The notes beneath the pieces were generated by a model. It made no database searches, was not told where the DNA came from, and was given only the letters and a program-made list of their open reading frames with translations. Source: Prevotella fusca JCM 17724 (lineage in GTDB: Bacteria > Bacteroidota > Bacteroidia > Bacteroidales > Bacteroidaceae). Taken from it: a stretch of DNA of 64,000 nt. Where the stretch lies: positions 930,001 through 994,000 of the forward strand of contig NZ_CP012075.1 of the NCBI RefSeq assembly GCF_001262015.1. The letters run 5' to 3'. Positions 53,688 through 62,382 of the stretch are shown in pieces. Numbering within the stretch: position 1 is the first letter of the stretch; every line of letters begins with the position of its first letter. A program made the translations under genes and the position numbers.

Positions 53688-56600
53688 TTGAAGAAACTTA
53701 GGACAATCATCCGATGGGTTATATGGACCATAGCAGGTCTTTACATAACCACAATAGTACTGCTGCATATACCAGCAGTGCAGGCTTCGCTTGCCCATAA
53801 AGTAGCCGACATTGCTGGTGGGAAATTAGGAACTGAGGTACATGTAGGACGCATTGACTTAGGCTTCATCAACCGTTTCGTACTGGACGATATTCTCATC
53901 TATGACCAGAGTCACAAGAAGATGCTGTCGGCTTCACGGGTCGGTGCACGGGTCGACATCTGGCGTCTTCTGCGTACAGGGGAAATCAACATCTCCTCTG
54001 CACAGATATTCGGACTGAAGGCGGAACTGTACAAGACCAGCAAGGATGCCAAGCCAAACTTCCAGTTTGCTTTGGACTCATTAGCTTCTAAAGATACTAC
54101 AAGCCATACTCCGCTGCATTTATCAATCAACAGTCTTGTTATCCGTCATGGTAGCATTAAATACGATTGTATGGATGCACCTACCACTCCTAACCGACTG
54201 AATCTGAACCATATCAATCTAAGTGACATTTCGTCTTATATCATCCTCCGCAAGCTGGATGACACAAGCGTGTGGGCTGACCTCAGAGCCTTGTCTTTCA
54301 AGGAAGCTGCGGGGCTGGAAGTGAAACAGCTGGCATTCAGACTAAAGGCTGACCAGCATCAGGCGATGCTGCAAAAACTTGACTTCGAGTCTACTGACAG
54401 CAAGATAGCCATGAAAGAGCTGTCAGCCACCTACAAGATAAACGGGAAGAAGCTGGACTACAACACCTTGCGATATACCGTCAAGGACTTCAAAGCATCC
54501 GTTAAACCCTCTGACTTCGCCTCTCTCCTACCCGGCTTAAAAACGCTTACGACACCCTACACCGTCGCACTGGAGGCACAGGGCACGAGCCGTTCGGTAC
54601 GGGTGAAACGACTTGACATTTCCGACCAGACGCTTTCCACACAAATCAAGACAAAAGGATGGGTCGGCAATCTCGACAGGAAACCTTCATGGGACGTCAC
54701 CTTTACGCCCTTACGAATCAGCAAAAAAACACTACAGGATATTGCCAAGGTTGCGAAAAAGCCGCTGCCAAAGCCTTTGGAGAACATCGGCAATATCTAC
54801 TATCGTGGCTCGTTCGCCCACAAAGCCGGCAGATATACGGCAAAGGGACAGCTCAACACGGATGCCGGCAACATTCATCTTGCCGCTGTGATTCATGGGA
54901 AAAACATTCAGGCTACGGTCAACACACCCGATTTCAACATTGCGAAAGTACTTGACAACCACGACTTTGGCAAGGTTGTCACCAACATGAAGGTGGAGGG
55001 TAGCACCGACCTTTCATACATCATTGCGAAAGGCGACGTAACATCATTCACTTACAAAGGATATACCTACAGGAACATCCACCTTGACGGCAGCTATCGA
55101 GACGATGTGTTTACGGGTAAAATATCAATAAATGACCCTAACGGAAAGCTGGACATTGACGGAAAAGCAGCCAACATCCTTGCCTTCATGCGAGAAAAGG
55201 GGAAACTCTCTGCCGACATCATGATTGCTGCCAATGCCGTTAACCTGCATAATCTCCAGCTGTCTGACGCACTCGGCAACAGGACAATATCCTTCACTTC
55301 CAACATAAAAGGGCAGGGCTCGAACCTGAATGACATCAACGGAAGCCTCAACGTCAACGGTTTCGCCATGAACGGAGAGGGACAGAACATCGGTCTTGAG
55401 CAGCTGAATGTCAAGATGAACAACGGAGTCCTGGGCAGGTCACTCGATGCACAGACTGACTTCGGCGACCTGCACATAGCCGGACAATACGAGTATGCGT
55501 CAATTCCACAAAGTATAACGCATGTACTGGGACATTATCTGCCCAGTCTCATCCGCTCCACTCCACAGTATAATGTGAGAGGCAAGGCAAACTATGCCTT
55601 TGCCTTGCGACTGGATGACACAAAACAGATTAACAGTCTGTTCAAGACCTCGCTTGTCTCTGCACACCCCGTCAGGGTTAACGGTCTCATAAACGAGCAG
55701 CGGAACGAACTGAACCTGCACATCAATGCACCTGACATAAGCTATGCAGGGCAGCAGGTAAAGAACCTCACACTGAACATCAACAGCCAGTCACAAGGAC
55801 TGCTTGCCAGCATCTCTGCCGAACGAAAGGGTGAGAAGGGTCCGCATATCCTCATGAATGCAGAGGGGCTCATCTCCAACAACATGGTCAACTCTGACAT
55901 ATCCTTCCGCATACCAGGTTCTTCTCCTGTCTACGGAAACATCAGCAGCATTGCTTCTTTCTCACGGCGACACGGCGACTTGGAAACACGTCTGCACTTC
56001 AATCCATCAACCATCAACTTTGATTCCATTGCTCTGCAGGTACAGCCTTCCGACCTTTCCTACCATCGTAACAACCTGACGATTGACCACTTTGAACTGT
56101 CAAACCATAACCAGCACATCATTGCCAACGGACAGACGTCCGGCTACCAGAGTGATTCCATCCTTGTCAGCTTCAAGGAGATTGACATTCCTTACATCCT
56201 TGACCTTGTCAACTTCCACAGTGTCGGCTTCTCGGGAACAGCTTCGGGCTCAGCTTCCATCAAGTCATTCTTCCATCATCCACAGATGGAAGCCCAACTT
56301 GAGGTACATGACTTCCAGTTTGAGAAAGGCGACATGGGTACGCTCTATGCTGACGTGAACTATAATGACAGGGAAGGAAAAATCAACATCAATGCACATG
56401 CCGACACTGACGACAACACACGCACGGACATAAAAGGTTATGTTGACATCAAGAACAGCTACATCAACCTGCCCATCTATGCCAACGACACCCATCTTTA
56501 CTTCCTGCAGAGCTTCTGCGACTCGTTCATGGACAATATCCAGCTGCAGGCAAACGGATGGTGCAAGGTTGTCGGACCGCTCAGCGACATCAATCTTGAA

Positions 56601-58157
56601 GGTGACATGCACGCCTACGGAAGCGTACATGTAAAGCCGACAGGAGCCACCTATGCAATGCGCAATGCACGCATACGAATCATTCCGAACGAGATTATCT
56701 TCGGCAATGACACCATAACGGATGCACAGGGACACATCGGCATCATCACTGGCGGACTGCATCATAACAACCTGCGCCACCTGACTTACGACATCAACGT
56801 CGAGGCAAGGAACCTCTTGGCATACAACTTCCCTAAGAAACAGGGCAAGGAATCATTCTGGGGGATGGTCTACGGCACAGGAAACTGCAACATAAAAGGC
56901 GGACCGGATGCAACAACCATGAATATTGAACTCTCACCCGAGAAGAATACCTTTATTACCTATAACGCCGCATCAGCCGATGATGTGGGCCCAAGCAACT
57001 TCATCCGCTGGATCAACACTCCTGTCGACAGCATTGGTATATTGATACCTGACGCAGCCGACTCTGTCAGCATCGCAGCCAAACCTGCCGCCAAACGGCA
57101 CATCATAGCCCCTGGATATGACGACATTCCGAGCGACCTGCACATCAACTTCCTCCTGCATACAAATCCGAACCTTACACTCGGCGTATTGCTTGATGAG
57201 ACTACAGGGGACAACATCCGCCTGAACGGTTCGGGCATGATTCGTGCCACCTATTATAATAAGGGGGCGTTCCAGCTCTTCGGAAACTACAACGTTAACC
57301 ATGGGCAGTACAACCTCACGATACAGAACATCATCAAGAAGCAGTTTGTTTTCCAGCCGGGTTCGACAATAGCTTTCGGCGGCGACCCGTTCAATGCGGC
57401 ACTGAACCTGAAGGCAAACTATATCGTCAACTCTGTCCCGCTGGGCGACCTCGGACTGGGAAGGTCCTTCACGGCAAACAACACGAAGGTGAACTGTCTG
57501 CTGAACATCGAAGGAACGCCGGGCGCACCGACCGTCTCCTTCGGACTCGACCTCCCCTCACTCTCTCCTGACGCACAGCAGATGATACGCTCCATCCTCA
57601 ACTCCGAACAGGAGCTCAACCAGCAGGTGCTCTATCTCCTTGCTGTCGGACGATTCTATCCGCAGAGCAACAACAACAATACCGCACAGAACAGTGAAGC
57701 GCCAAGCAGCGCATCGCTTGCCATGCAGAGCCTGCTCTCCGGTACGATTTCACAGCAGATAAACACCGTCCTGTCAAACGTTGTGAAAGACAACAACTGG
57801 AACTTCGGAGCAAATATTGCAACAGGAAACGAAGGATTTGACAATGCTGAATACGAAGGAATGTTCTCAGGCAGCATACTCAACAACCGCCTCCTCTTCA
57901 ACGGGCAGTTCGGTTACCGCAACAACATAGCGAAAGACAAGTCGTCCTTCATCGGCGACTTCGACATCCGCTACCTCCTGTCGCCAAACGGAAACATAGC
58001 CTTCCGCGTCTACAACCAGACCAACGACCGCTATTTCACACGTAACTCGCTGACAACACAGGGAATAGGACTCATTCTCAAAAAAGACTTCAACAGGCTC
58101 AGCGACATCTTCAGAAACAGGAAGAAAAAAGCAAAAAAAGACAAGCAAAAACATTGA
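53688..58157 (+). CDS. TamB-like translocation and assembly module protein
   Basis: 1489 residues, start codon TTG (53688), giving MKKLRTIIRWVIWTIAGLYI. One N-terminal membrane helix (about 8-28), then long repeats of short beta strands (AsmA/TamB beta-taco) and a C-terminal DUF490 region: LNGSGMIRATYYNKGAFQLF, YNLTIQNIIKKQFVFQPGST, FTANNTKVNCLLNIEG, and a basic tail KKAKKDKQKH. TamB-type proteins span the periplasm and help move lipids or outer-membrane proteins. The size and domain order fit Bacteroidetes homologues. A TAGTTTTG text at 53672-53679 may be its -7 box, but it leaves almost no leader. Confidence 0.9.
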   Translation: MKKLRTIIRWVIWTIAGLYITTIVLLHIPAVQASLAHKVADIAGGKLGTEVHVGRIDLGFINRFVLDDILIYDQSHKKMLSASRVGARVDIWRLLRTGEINISSAQIFGLKAELYKTSKDAKPNFQFALDSLASKDTTSHTPLHLSINSLVIRHGSIKYDCMDAPTTPNRLNLNHINLSDISSYIILRKLDDTSVWADLRALSFKEAAGLEVKQLAFRLKADQHQAMLQKLDFESTDSKIAMKELSATYKINGKKLDYNTLRYTVKDFKASVKPSDFASLLPGLKTLTTPYTVALEAQGTSRSVRVKRLDISDQTLSTQIKTKGWVGNLDRKPSWDVTFTPLRISKKTLQDIAKVAKKPLPKPLENIGNIYYRGSFAHKAGRYTAKGQLNTDAGNIHLAAVIHGKNIQATVNTPDFNIAKVLDNHDFGKVVTNMKVEGSTDLSYIIAKGDVTSFTYKGYTYRNIHLDGSYRDDVFTGKISINDPNGKLDIDGKAANILAFMREKGKLSADIMIAANAVNLHNLQLSDALGNRTISFTSNIKGQGSNLNDINGSLNVNGFAMNGEGQNIGLEQLNVKMNNGVLGRSLDAQTDFGDLHIAGQYEYASIPQSITHVLGHYLPSLIRSTPQYNVRGKANYAFALRLDDTKQINSLFKTSLVSAHPVRVNGLINEQRNELNLHINAPDISYAGQQVKNLTLNINSQSQGLLASISAERKGEKGPHILMNAEGLISNNMVNSDISFRIPGSSPVYGNISSIASFSRRHGDLETRLHFNPSTINFDSIALQVQPSDLSYHRNNLTIDHFELSNHNQHIIANGQTSGYQSDSILVSFKEIDIPYILDLVNFHSVGFSGTASGSASIKSFFHHPQMEAQLEVHDFQFEKGDMGTLYADVNYNDREGKININAHADTDDNTRTDIKGYVDIKNSYINLPIYANDTHLYFLQSFCDSFMDNIQLQANGWCKVVGPLSDINLEGDMHAYGSVHVKPTGATYAMRNARIRIIPNEIIFGNDTITDAQGHIGIITGGLHHNNLRHLTYDINVEARNLLAYNFPKKQGKESFWGMVYGTGNCNIKGGPDATTMNIELSPEKNTFITYNAASADDVGPSNFIRWINTPVDSIGILIPDAADSVSIAAKPAAKRHIIAPGYDDIPSDLHINFLLHTNPNLTLGVLLDETTGDNIRLNGSGMIRATYYNKGAFQLFGNYNVNHGQYNLTIQNIIKKQFVFQPGSTIAFGGDPFNAALNLKANYIVNSVPLGDLGLGRSFTANNTKVNCLLNIEGTPGAPTVSFGLDLPSLSPDAQQMIRSILNSEQELNQQVLYLLAVGRFYPQSNNNNTAQNSEAPSSASLAMQSLLSGTISQQINTVLSNVVKDNNWNFGANIATGNEGFDNAEYEGMFSGSILNNRLLFNGQFGYRNNIAKDKSSFIGDFDIRYLLSPNGNIAFRVYNQTNDRYFTRNSLTTQGIGLILKKDFNRLSDIFRNRKKKAKKDKQKH

Positions 58158-58183
58158 TATTCAGAATATTATTCGTAACTTTG
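58154..58183 (+). promoter_or_regulatory. rpsA promoter
   Basis: TAACTTTG at 58176-58183 with TTG at 58154-58156, a 19-bp spacer. It overlaps the end of the TamB-like gene, and the leader of about 75 nt carries TTTGGGCGAATCGTGCCCATTT, which can form a small hairpin (GGGC/GCCC), possibly used in S1 autoregulation. Confidence 0.6.
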
Positions 58184-58265
58184 CACCCGATTTGGGCGAA
58201 TCGTGCCCATTTCATAGATAATATAAAGTCGAACTTTATTAATTAAATTATTTTTTAAACACTTT

Positions 58266-60047
58266 ATGGCAAATTTCAAAGACGTCCAGAATGTACAGCC
58301 TTTAGCTGACTTCAACTGGGATGAGTTCGAGAACGGCGTACACGCTGAAGCAAGTAAGAACGACCTTACAAAGGCTTACGACGAGACTCTCAACAAAATC
58401 CAGGAGCATCAGGTAGTTGAAGGTACTGTTATTTCAGTTGACAAGAAGGAAGTAGTTGTTAACATCGGCTACAAGAGCGATGGTATCATCCCTGCTTCTG
58501 AATTCCGTTACAACCCAGAGCTCAAGGCTGGTGACAAGGTAGAGGTTTACGTTGAGAACCAGGAGGACAAGCGTGGTCAGCTCGTTCTCTCTCACAAGAA
58601 GGCTCGCCTCCAGAAGAGCTGGGAGAACATCAACAAGGCACTGGAGAACGACGAGGTTATCCAGGGTTACATCAAGAGCCGCACTAAGGGTGGTATGATC
58701 GTTGATGTATTCGGTATCGAGGCATTCCTTCCTGGCAGCCAGATTGACGTTCATCCTATACGCGACTACGACGTATTCGTTGGCAAGACAATGGAGTTCA
58801 AGGTTGTTAAGATCAACCAGGAGTTCCGTAACGTAGTCGTTTCACACAAGGCACTCATCGAGGCTGAGCTCGAGGCACAGCGCAAGGAAATCATTTCTCA
58901 CCTTGAGAAGGGTCAGATCCTCGAGGGTACCGTTAAGAACATCACATCTTACGGTGTATTCGTTGACCTCGGTGGCGTTGACGGACTCGTACACATCACT
59001 GACCTCTCTTGGGGCCGCGTAAGCGATCCACACGAGGTTGTTGCTCTCGACCAGAAGATCAACGTCGTTATCCTCGACTTCGATGAGGAGAAGAAGCGTA
59101 TCGCTCTCGGTCTCAAGCAGCTCACTCCACATCCATGGGATTCACTGGATGCAGAGCTCAAGGTTGGCGACCACGTTAAGGGTAAGGTAGTTGTCATGGC
59201 TGACTACGGTGCATTCGTAGAGATCCAGCCAGGCGTAGAGGGCTTGATCCACGTTTCAGAGATGAGCTGGAGCCAGCACCTGCGTTCAGCACAGGAGTTC
59301 ATGAAGGTTGGTGACGAGGTTGAGGCAGTTATCCTCACACTCGACCGCGAGGAGCGTAAGATGTCTCTCGGTATCAAGCAGCTCAAGGAAGACCCATGGG
59401 AGGCTATCGAGGTTAAGTATCCAGTAGGCTCTAAGCACACTGCTAAGGTTCGCAACTTCACTAACTTCGGTATCTTCGTAGAACTAGAGGAAGGTGTTGA
59501 CGGTCTTATCCACATCAGCGACCTCTCTTGGACAAAGAAGGTTAAGCATCCTTCAGAGTTCACCACACAGGGTGCAGAGATTGAGGTTGTTGTCCTCGAA
59601 ATCGACAAGGAGAACCGTCGCTTGAGCCTCGGCCACAAGCAGCTCGAGTCTAATCCTTGGGATGAGTACGAGGCAATCTACACTCCAGGTTCTGTACACG
59701 AGGGTAAGATTACCGAGTCTATGGACAAGGGTGCAGTCATCACTCTGAACGAGGGTGGTGAAGGCTTCGCAACTCCAAAGCACCTTGTTAAGAAGGACGG
59801 CACACAGGCACAGCTTGGTGAGGTTCTCCCATTCATGGTAATCGAGTTCGTTAAGGACACTAAGCGCATCATCCTCTCTCACTCTCGCACATTCGAGGAG
59901 GTTAAGGATGAGCCACGTCGCCAGCGTCCAGCAAACAACAAGCCAAAGAATGACGCAGCTGCTATCAACAACGTTGCAGCAGGCACATCACTCGGCGACC
60001 TCGGCGTTCTCGCTGACTTGAAGAAGAAGATGGAAGGTGGCAAGTAA
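58266..60047 (+). CDS. rpsA: 30S ribosomal protein S1
   Basis: 593 residues with six S1 RNA-binding domains. Clear S1 cores: VEGTVISVDKKEVVVNIGYK (52-71), IQGYIKSRTKGGMIVDVFGI (134-153), LEGTVKNITSYGVFVDLGGV (219-238), VKGKVVVMADYGAFVEIQPG (304-323), HTAKVRNFTNFGIFVELEEG (approximately 393-412), HEGKITESMDKGAVITLNEG. It binds mRNA at translation start. Codon use is strongly biased, as expected for a highly expressed gene. A terminator follows. Confidence 0.97.
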   Translation: MANFKDVQNVQPLADFNWDEFENGVHAEASKNDLTKAYDETLNKIQEHQVVEGTVISVDKKEVVVNIGYKSDGIIPASEFRYNPELKAGDKVEVYVENQEDKRGQLVLSHKKARLQKSWENINKALENDEVIQGYIKSRTKGGMIVDVFGIEAFLPGSQIDVHPIRDYDVFVGKTMEFKVVKINQEFRNVVVSHKALIEAELEAQRKEIISHLEKGQILEGTVKNITSYGVFVDLGGVDGLVHITDLSWGRVSDPHEVVALDQKINVVILDFDEEKKRIALGLKQLTPHPWDSLDAELKVGDHVKGKVVVMADYGAFVEIQPGVEGLIHVSEMSWSQHLRSAQEFMKVGDEVEAVILTLDREERKMSLGIKQLKEDPWEAIEVKYPVGSKHTAKVRNFTNFGIFVELEEGVDGLIHISDLSWTKKVKHPSEFTTQGAEIEVVVLEIDKENRRLSLGHKQLESNPWDEYEAIYTPGSVHEGKITESMDKGAVITLNEGGEGFATPKHLVKKDGTQAQLGEVLPFMVIEFVKDTKRIILSHSRTFEEVKDEPRRQRPANNKPKNDAAAINNVAAGTSLGDLGVLADLKKKMEGGK

Positions 60048-60073
60048 TCTGCACACAGAAATCTAACAAATAT

Positions 60074-60110
60074 AAAAAGAGTATCAAGTTTTCTTGGTAC
60101 TCTTTTTTTT
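60074..60110 (+). terminator. rpsA terminator
   Basis: AAAAAGAGTATCAAG pairs with CTTGGTACTCTTTTT (one G-T wobble), followed by an unbroken T run. Confidence 0.85.
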
Positions 60111-60223
60111 GTACCGTAAATCCTACCCTAACATACCATCCAAGGCTGAATACAAAACAGTTTTAGAGGGATAGAGTACAGTGAACTACAAAGCTACAAA
60201 CGGATAGTAAATAGAGAAACAAC

Positions 60224-60254
60224 TTGATACATTCCATTAAAATAAGTATCTTTG
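60224..60254 (+). promoter_or_regulatory. Promoter of the DUF389 gene
   Basis: TTG at 60224-60226 and TATCTTTG at 60247-60254 with a 20-bp spacer; the ATG is 17 bp downstream of the -7 box. Confidence 0.65.
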
Positions 60255-60270
60255 CAAGAAAATAAAGAAA

Positions 60271-61626
60271 ATGCAACAAAATAACAATCAGACCTTATGG
60301 CAAGTAATAAAAAGCTACTTCAATGTCTTGCCTGACAAGGGCAGCGAGAAAGAGGTAGTAACGCAGATTACTGACGGCATCAACTTCCAGGGAGCTAACC
60401 TCTGGGTACTGATCTTTGCCATTTTCATAGCCTCACTGGGACTCAATGTCAATTCAACGGCAGTTATTATTGGCGCCATGCTCATCTCTCCACTGATGGG
60501 ACCGATTATAGGTATGGGCCTGGCAATAGGAATAGCAGACCTGTCACTATTCCGCCAGTCAATGAAGAACTATCTGGTCAGTACGTTCATCAGCGTCATT
60601 ACAGCAATGCTGTATTTTACGGTCTCGCCCATAACAGAAGCACAATCAGAACTCTTGGCCCGCACATCCCCTACCCTCTATGATGTCTTAATCGCTCTTT
60701 TCGGTGGAGCTGCCGGCATCTTGGCCATATCCACAAAAGGAAAGAACAATGTTCTGCCTGGTGTTGCCATTGCCACGGCACTGATGCCACCCCTCTGTAC
60801 AGCAGGCTATGGACTGGCCGTACACAACACTTCTTATTTCTTCGGAGCCTTCTATCTGTACTTTATCAACACTGTCTTCATCGCTTTTACCACTTGTATA
60901 GGTGTGCGACTACTACATTTCCACAGGAAGAAGTTTGTAGATCTTGAACAGATGAAACGCGTAAATTATTACATTGCATCTATTCTCACCATCACAATCC
61001 TACCTGCTGGCTATATGACATGGAACATCCTTAAACAGAGTGTTTTTGAGAACAATGTAGAAAAGTTTATCACAAAAGAACTGTCCTATAACGGGACAAA
61101 TATCCTGTCGCACGAATATGACACAGAAGCAAAGACTCTTCATATCGTTGCTATAGGCAGACCGATAACAACCGACTCACTAATGAAGGCACAGTTGTCA
61201 ATGCCAGATTATCAACTGGAAGGCTATACGCTGAAAATAGTACAGGGAATCAACCCTGACAGCATTCCCATAATGCAACACAAGAAACGAGGAATGACAA
61301 CGCTGGGAGAGAAAAACACTCCTGAATGGCAGGAGCTGGTTTATAAAAATGATGTCTTACTGAAGCAGTTAGAAAGCTACACACACTATTCTGAACTATC
61401 AAGCAGCATCAAGGACGAACTGAAAGCAGTCTGCCCTACTGCCAAGAGTCTTACACTCACAAAAGCATCAGAGTCTTTCCTTGATACCACATTAGTGAAA
61501 GACTATGTCATAGCGATTGTGAAGACAAGTAAGAACCTTCCTGCCGACAACCGAAAACAGCTCTACAACTGGCTGAAGGTCAAAGTAAAAGCTGATAGCC
61601 TTGACTTAATGATTGTAACAAAGTAA
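60271..61626 (+). CDS. DUF389 (TIGR00341 family) membrane protein
   Basis: 451 residues. The DUF389 signature lies at about 45-170: FIASLGLNVNSTAVIIGAML, ISPLMGPIIGMGLAIGIADL, LFGGAAGILAISTKGKNNVL, PGVAIATALMPPLCTAGYGL. About six to seven helices are followed by a soluble C-terminal part of about 200 residues. The biochemical role of the family is unknown. Confidence 0.92.
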   Translation: MQQNNNQTLWQVIKSYFNVLPDKGSEKEVVTQITDGINFQGANLWVLIFAIFIASLGLNVNSTAVIIGAMLISPLMGPIIGMGLAIGIADLSLFRQSMKNYLVSTFISVITAMLYFTVSPITEAQSELLARTSPTLYDVLIALFGGAAGILAISTKGKNNVLPGVAIATALMPPLCTAGYGLAVHNTSYFFGAFYLYFINTVFIAFTTCIGVRLLHFHRKKFVDLEQMKRVNYYIASILTITILPAGYMTWNILKQSVFENNVEKFITKELSYNGTNILSHEYDTEAKTLHIVAIGRPITTDSLMKAQLSMPDYQLEGYTLKIVQGINPDSIPIMQHKKRGMTTLGEKNTPEWQELVYKNDVLLKQLESYTHYSELSSSIKDELKAVCPTAKSLTLTKASESFLDTTLVKDYVIAIVKTSKNLPADNRKQLYNWLKVKVKADSLDLMIVTK

Positions 61627-61789
61627 AGAATATAATGATAAGGAATGAAGAGTGTCATCAAACGCCAGAAGTTGGTATGTTTTTTTTACAAAAACACTTG
61701 TCGACAAACAATAAAAAAAGCAGAAAACCCGCATTTGAAACACCTCTACAACATACTGAAATTCAACACATTATCCAAGCATGCAATAA

Positions 61790-62105
61790 AAGGTGCTTAA
61801 TTGGACTTCAAAAGGGCGTTAGTTAGACCTCAAAAGGGCATCTATTGCAAGCCAATTAGGCGTCTTTTAGAAGCCAAAAGACCATATATTGGTTTTGAGT
61901 TGTATGAAAATAGTTTACAATTATTGGTTGATATGGGAATAAGTTGTTAGTAGAAGACGGAAAGACATGGTATTTATTTGCCTTTTCTGCATTTTTATCT
62001 TGTGCTTAATCCCTTTTTGTGAGACCGTCTGATTTTGGATAGTCATACCATACAGGTGTATAAGCCTTTTTTCCGTTTCCTATCTACGCATTTAACGGAA
62101 GAACC
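61790..62105 (+). mobile_element. Transposable-element copy C, left end missing
   Basis: From AGGTGCTTAA to the right terminal repeat TTTAACGGAAGAACC at 62091-62105 the text parallels copy A 7296-7617 over nearly its whole length (AAAGACCAT, GAAAATAGTTTACAA, TTTTGGATAGTCATACCAT, CAGGTGTATAAGCCTT). No left GGTTCTTCCGTTAAA end is found upstream, so the element is truncated. Confidence 0.7.
61792..61879 (+). repeat. 22-bp-phased array 9 (4 units)
   Basis: Units GGTGCTTAATTGG, GGGCGTTAGTTAG, GGGCATCTATTGC and AGGCGTCTTTTAG, exactly 22 bp each, nearly the same as array 1. Confidence 0.8.
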
Positions 62106-62113
62106 CATTTAAT

Positions 62114-62382
62114 CCCTTGAAACACTATTAGCAAACAGCCTGGAAGACCCCATCAAGAACAATCCACAACTATTGGTTAACAGGCTGTCATTTTCCACTT
62201 CATATAGTATTCATAACAAGCCGGACAGCTTCACGCCGCTTGTCAAGGACTTATCAGGACATAGACAGGATAAGATAAAGACATAATAACAGACAGACTG
62301 GGTAAGGGAAAGACATAATAACAGAAGAACATGCCTTAGAAAATAACAGAGACACTCCAAAGAATCAAAATAATCAACAAAG
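62114..62382. other. Intergenic spacer
   Basis: Contains a direct repeat GACATAATAACAGA (about 62281 and 62313). No gene or terminator with a convincing stem seen. Confidence 0.4.

Noticed and set aside
61635-61826. Plus-strand frame of 63 codons after the DUF389 gene
   Set aside because: Runs into array 9 and has no recognisable features.
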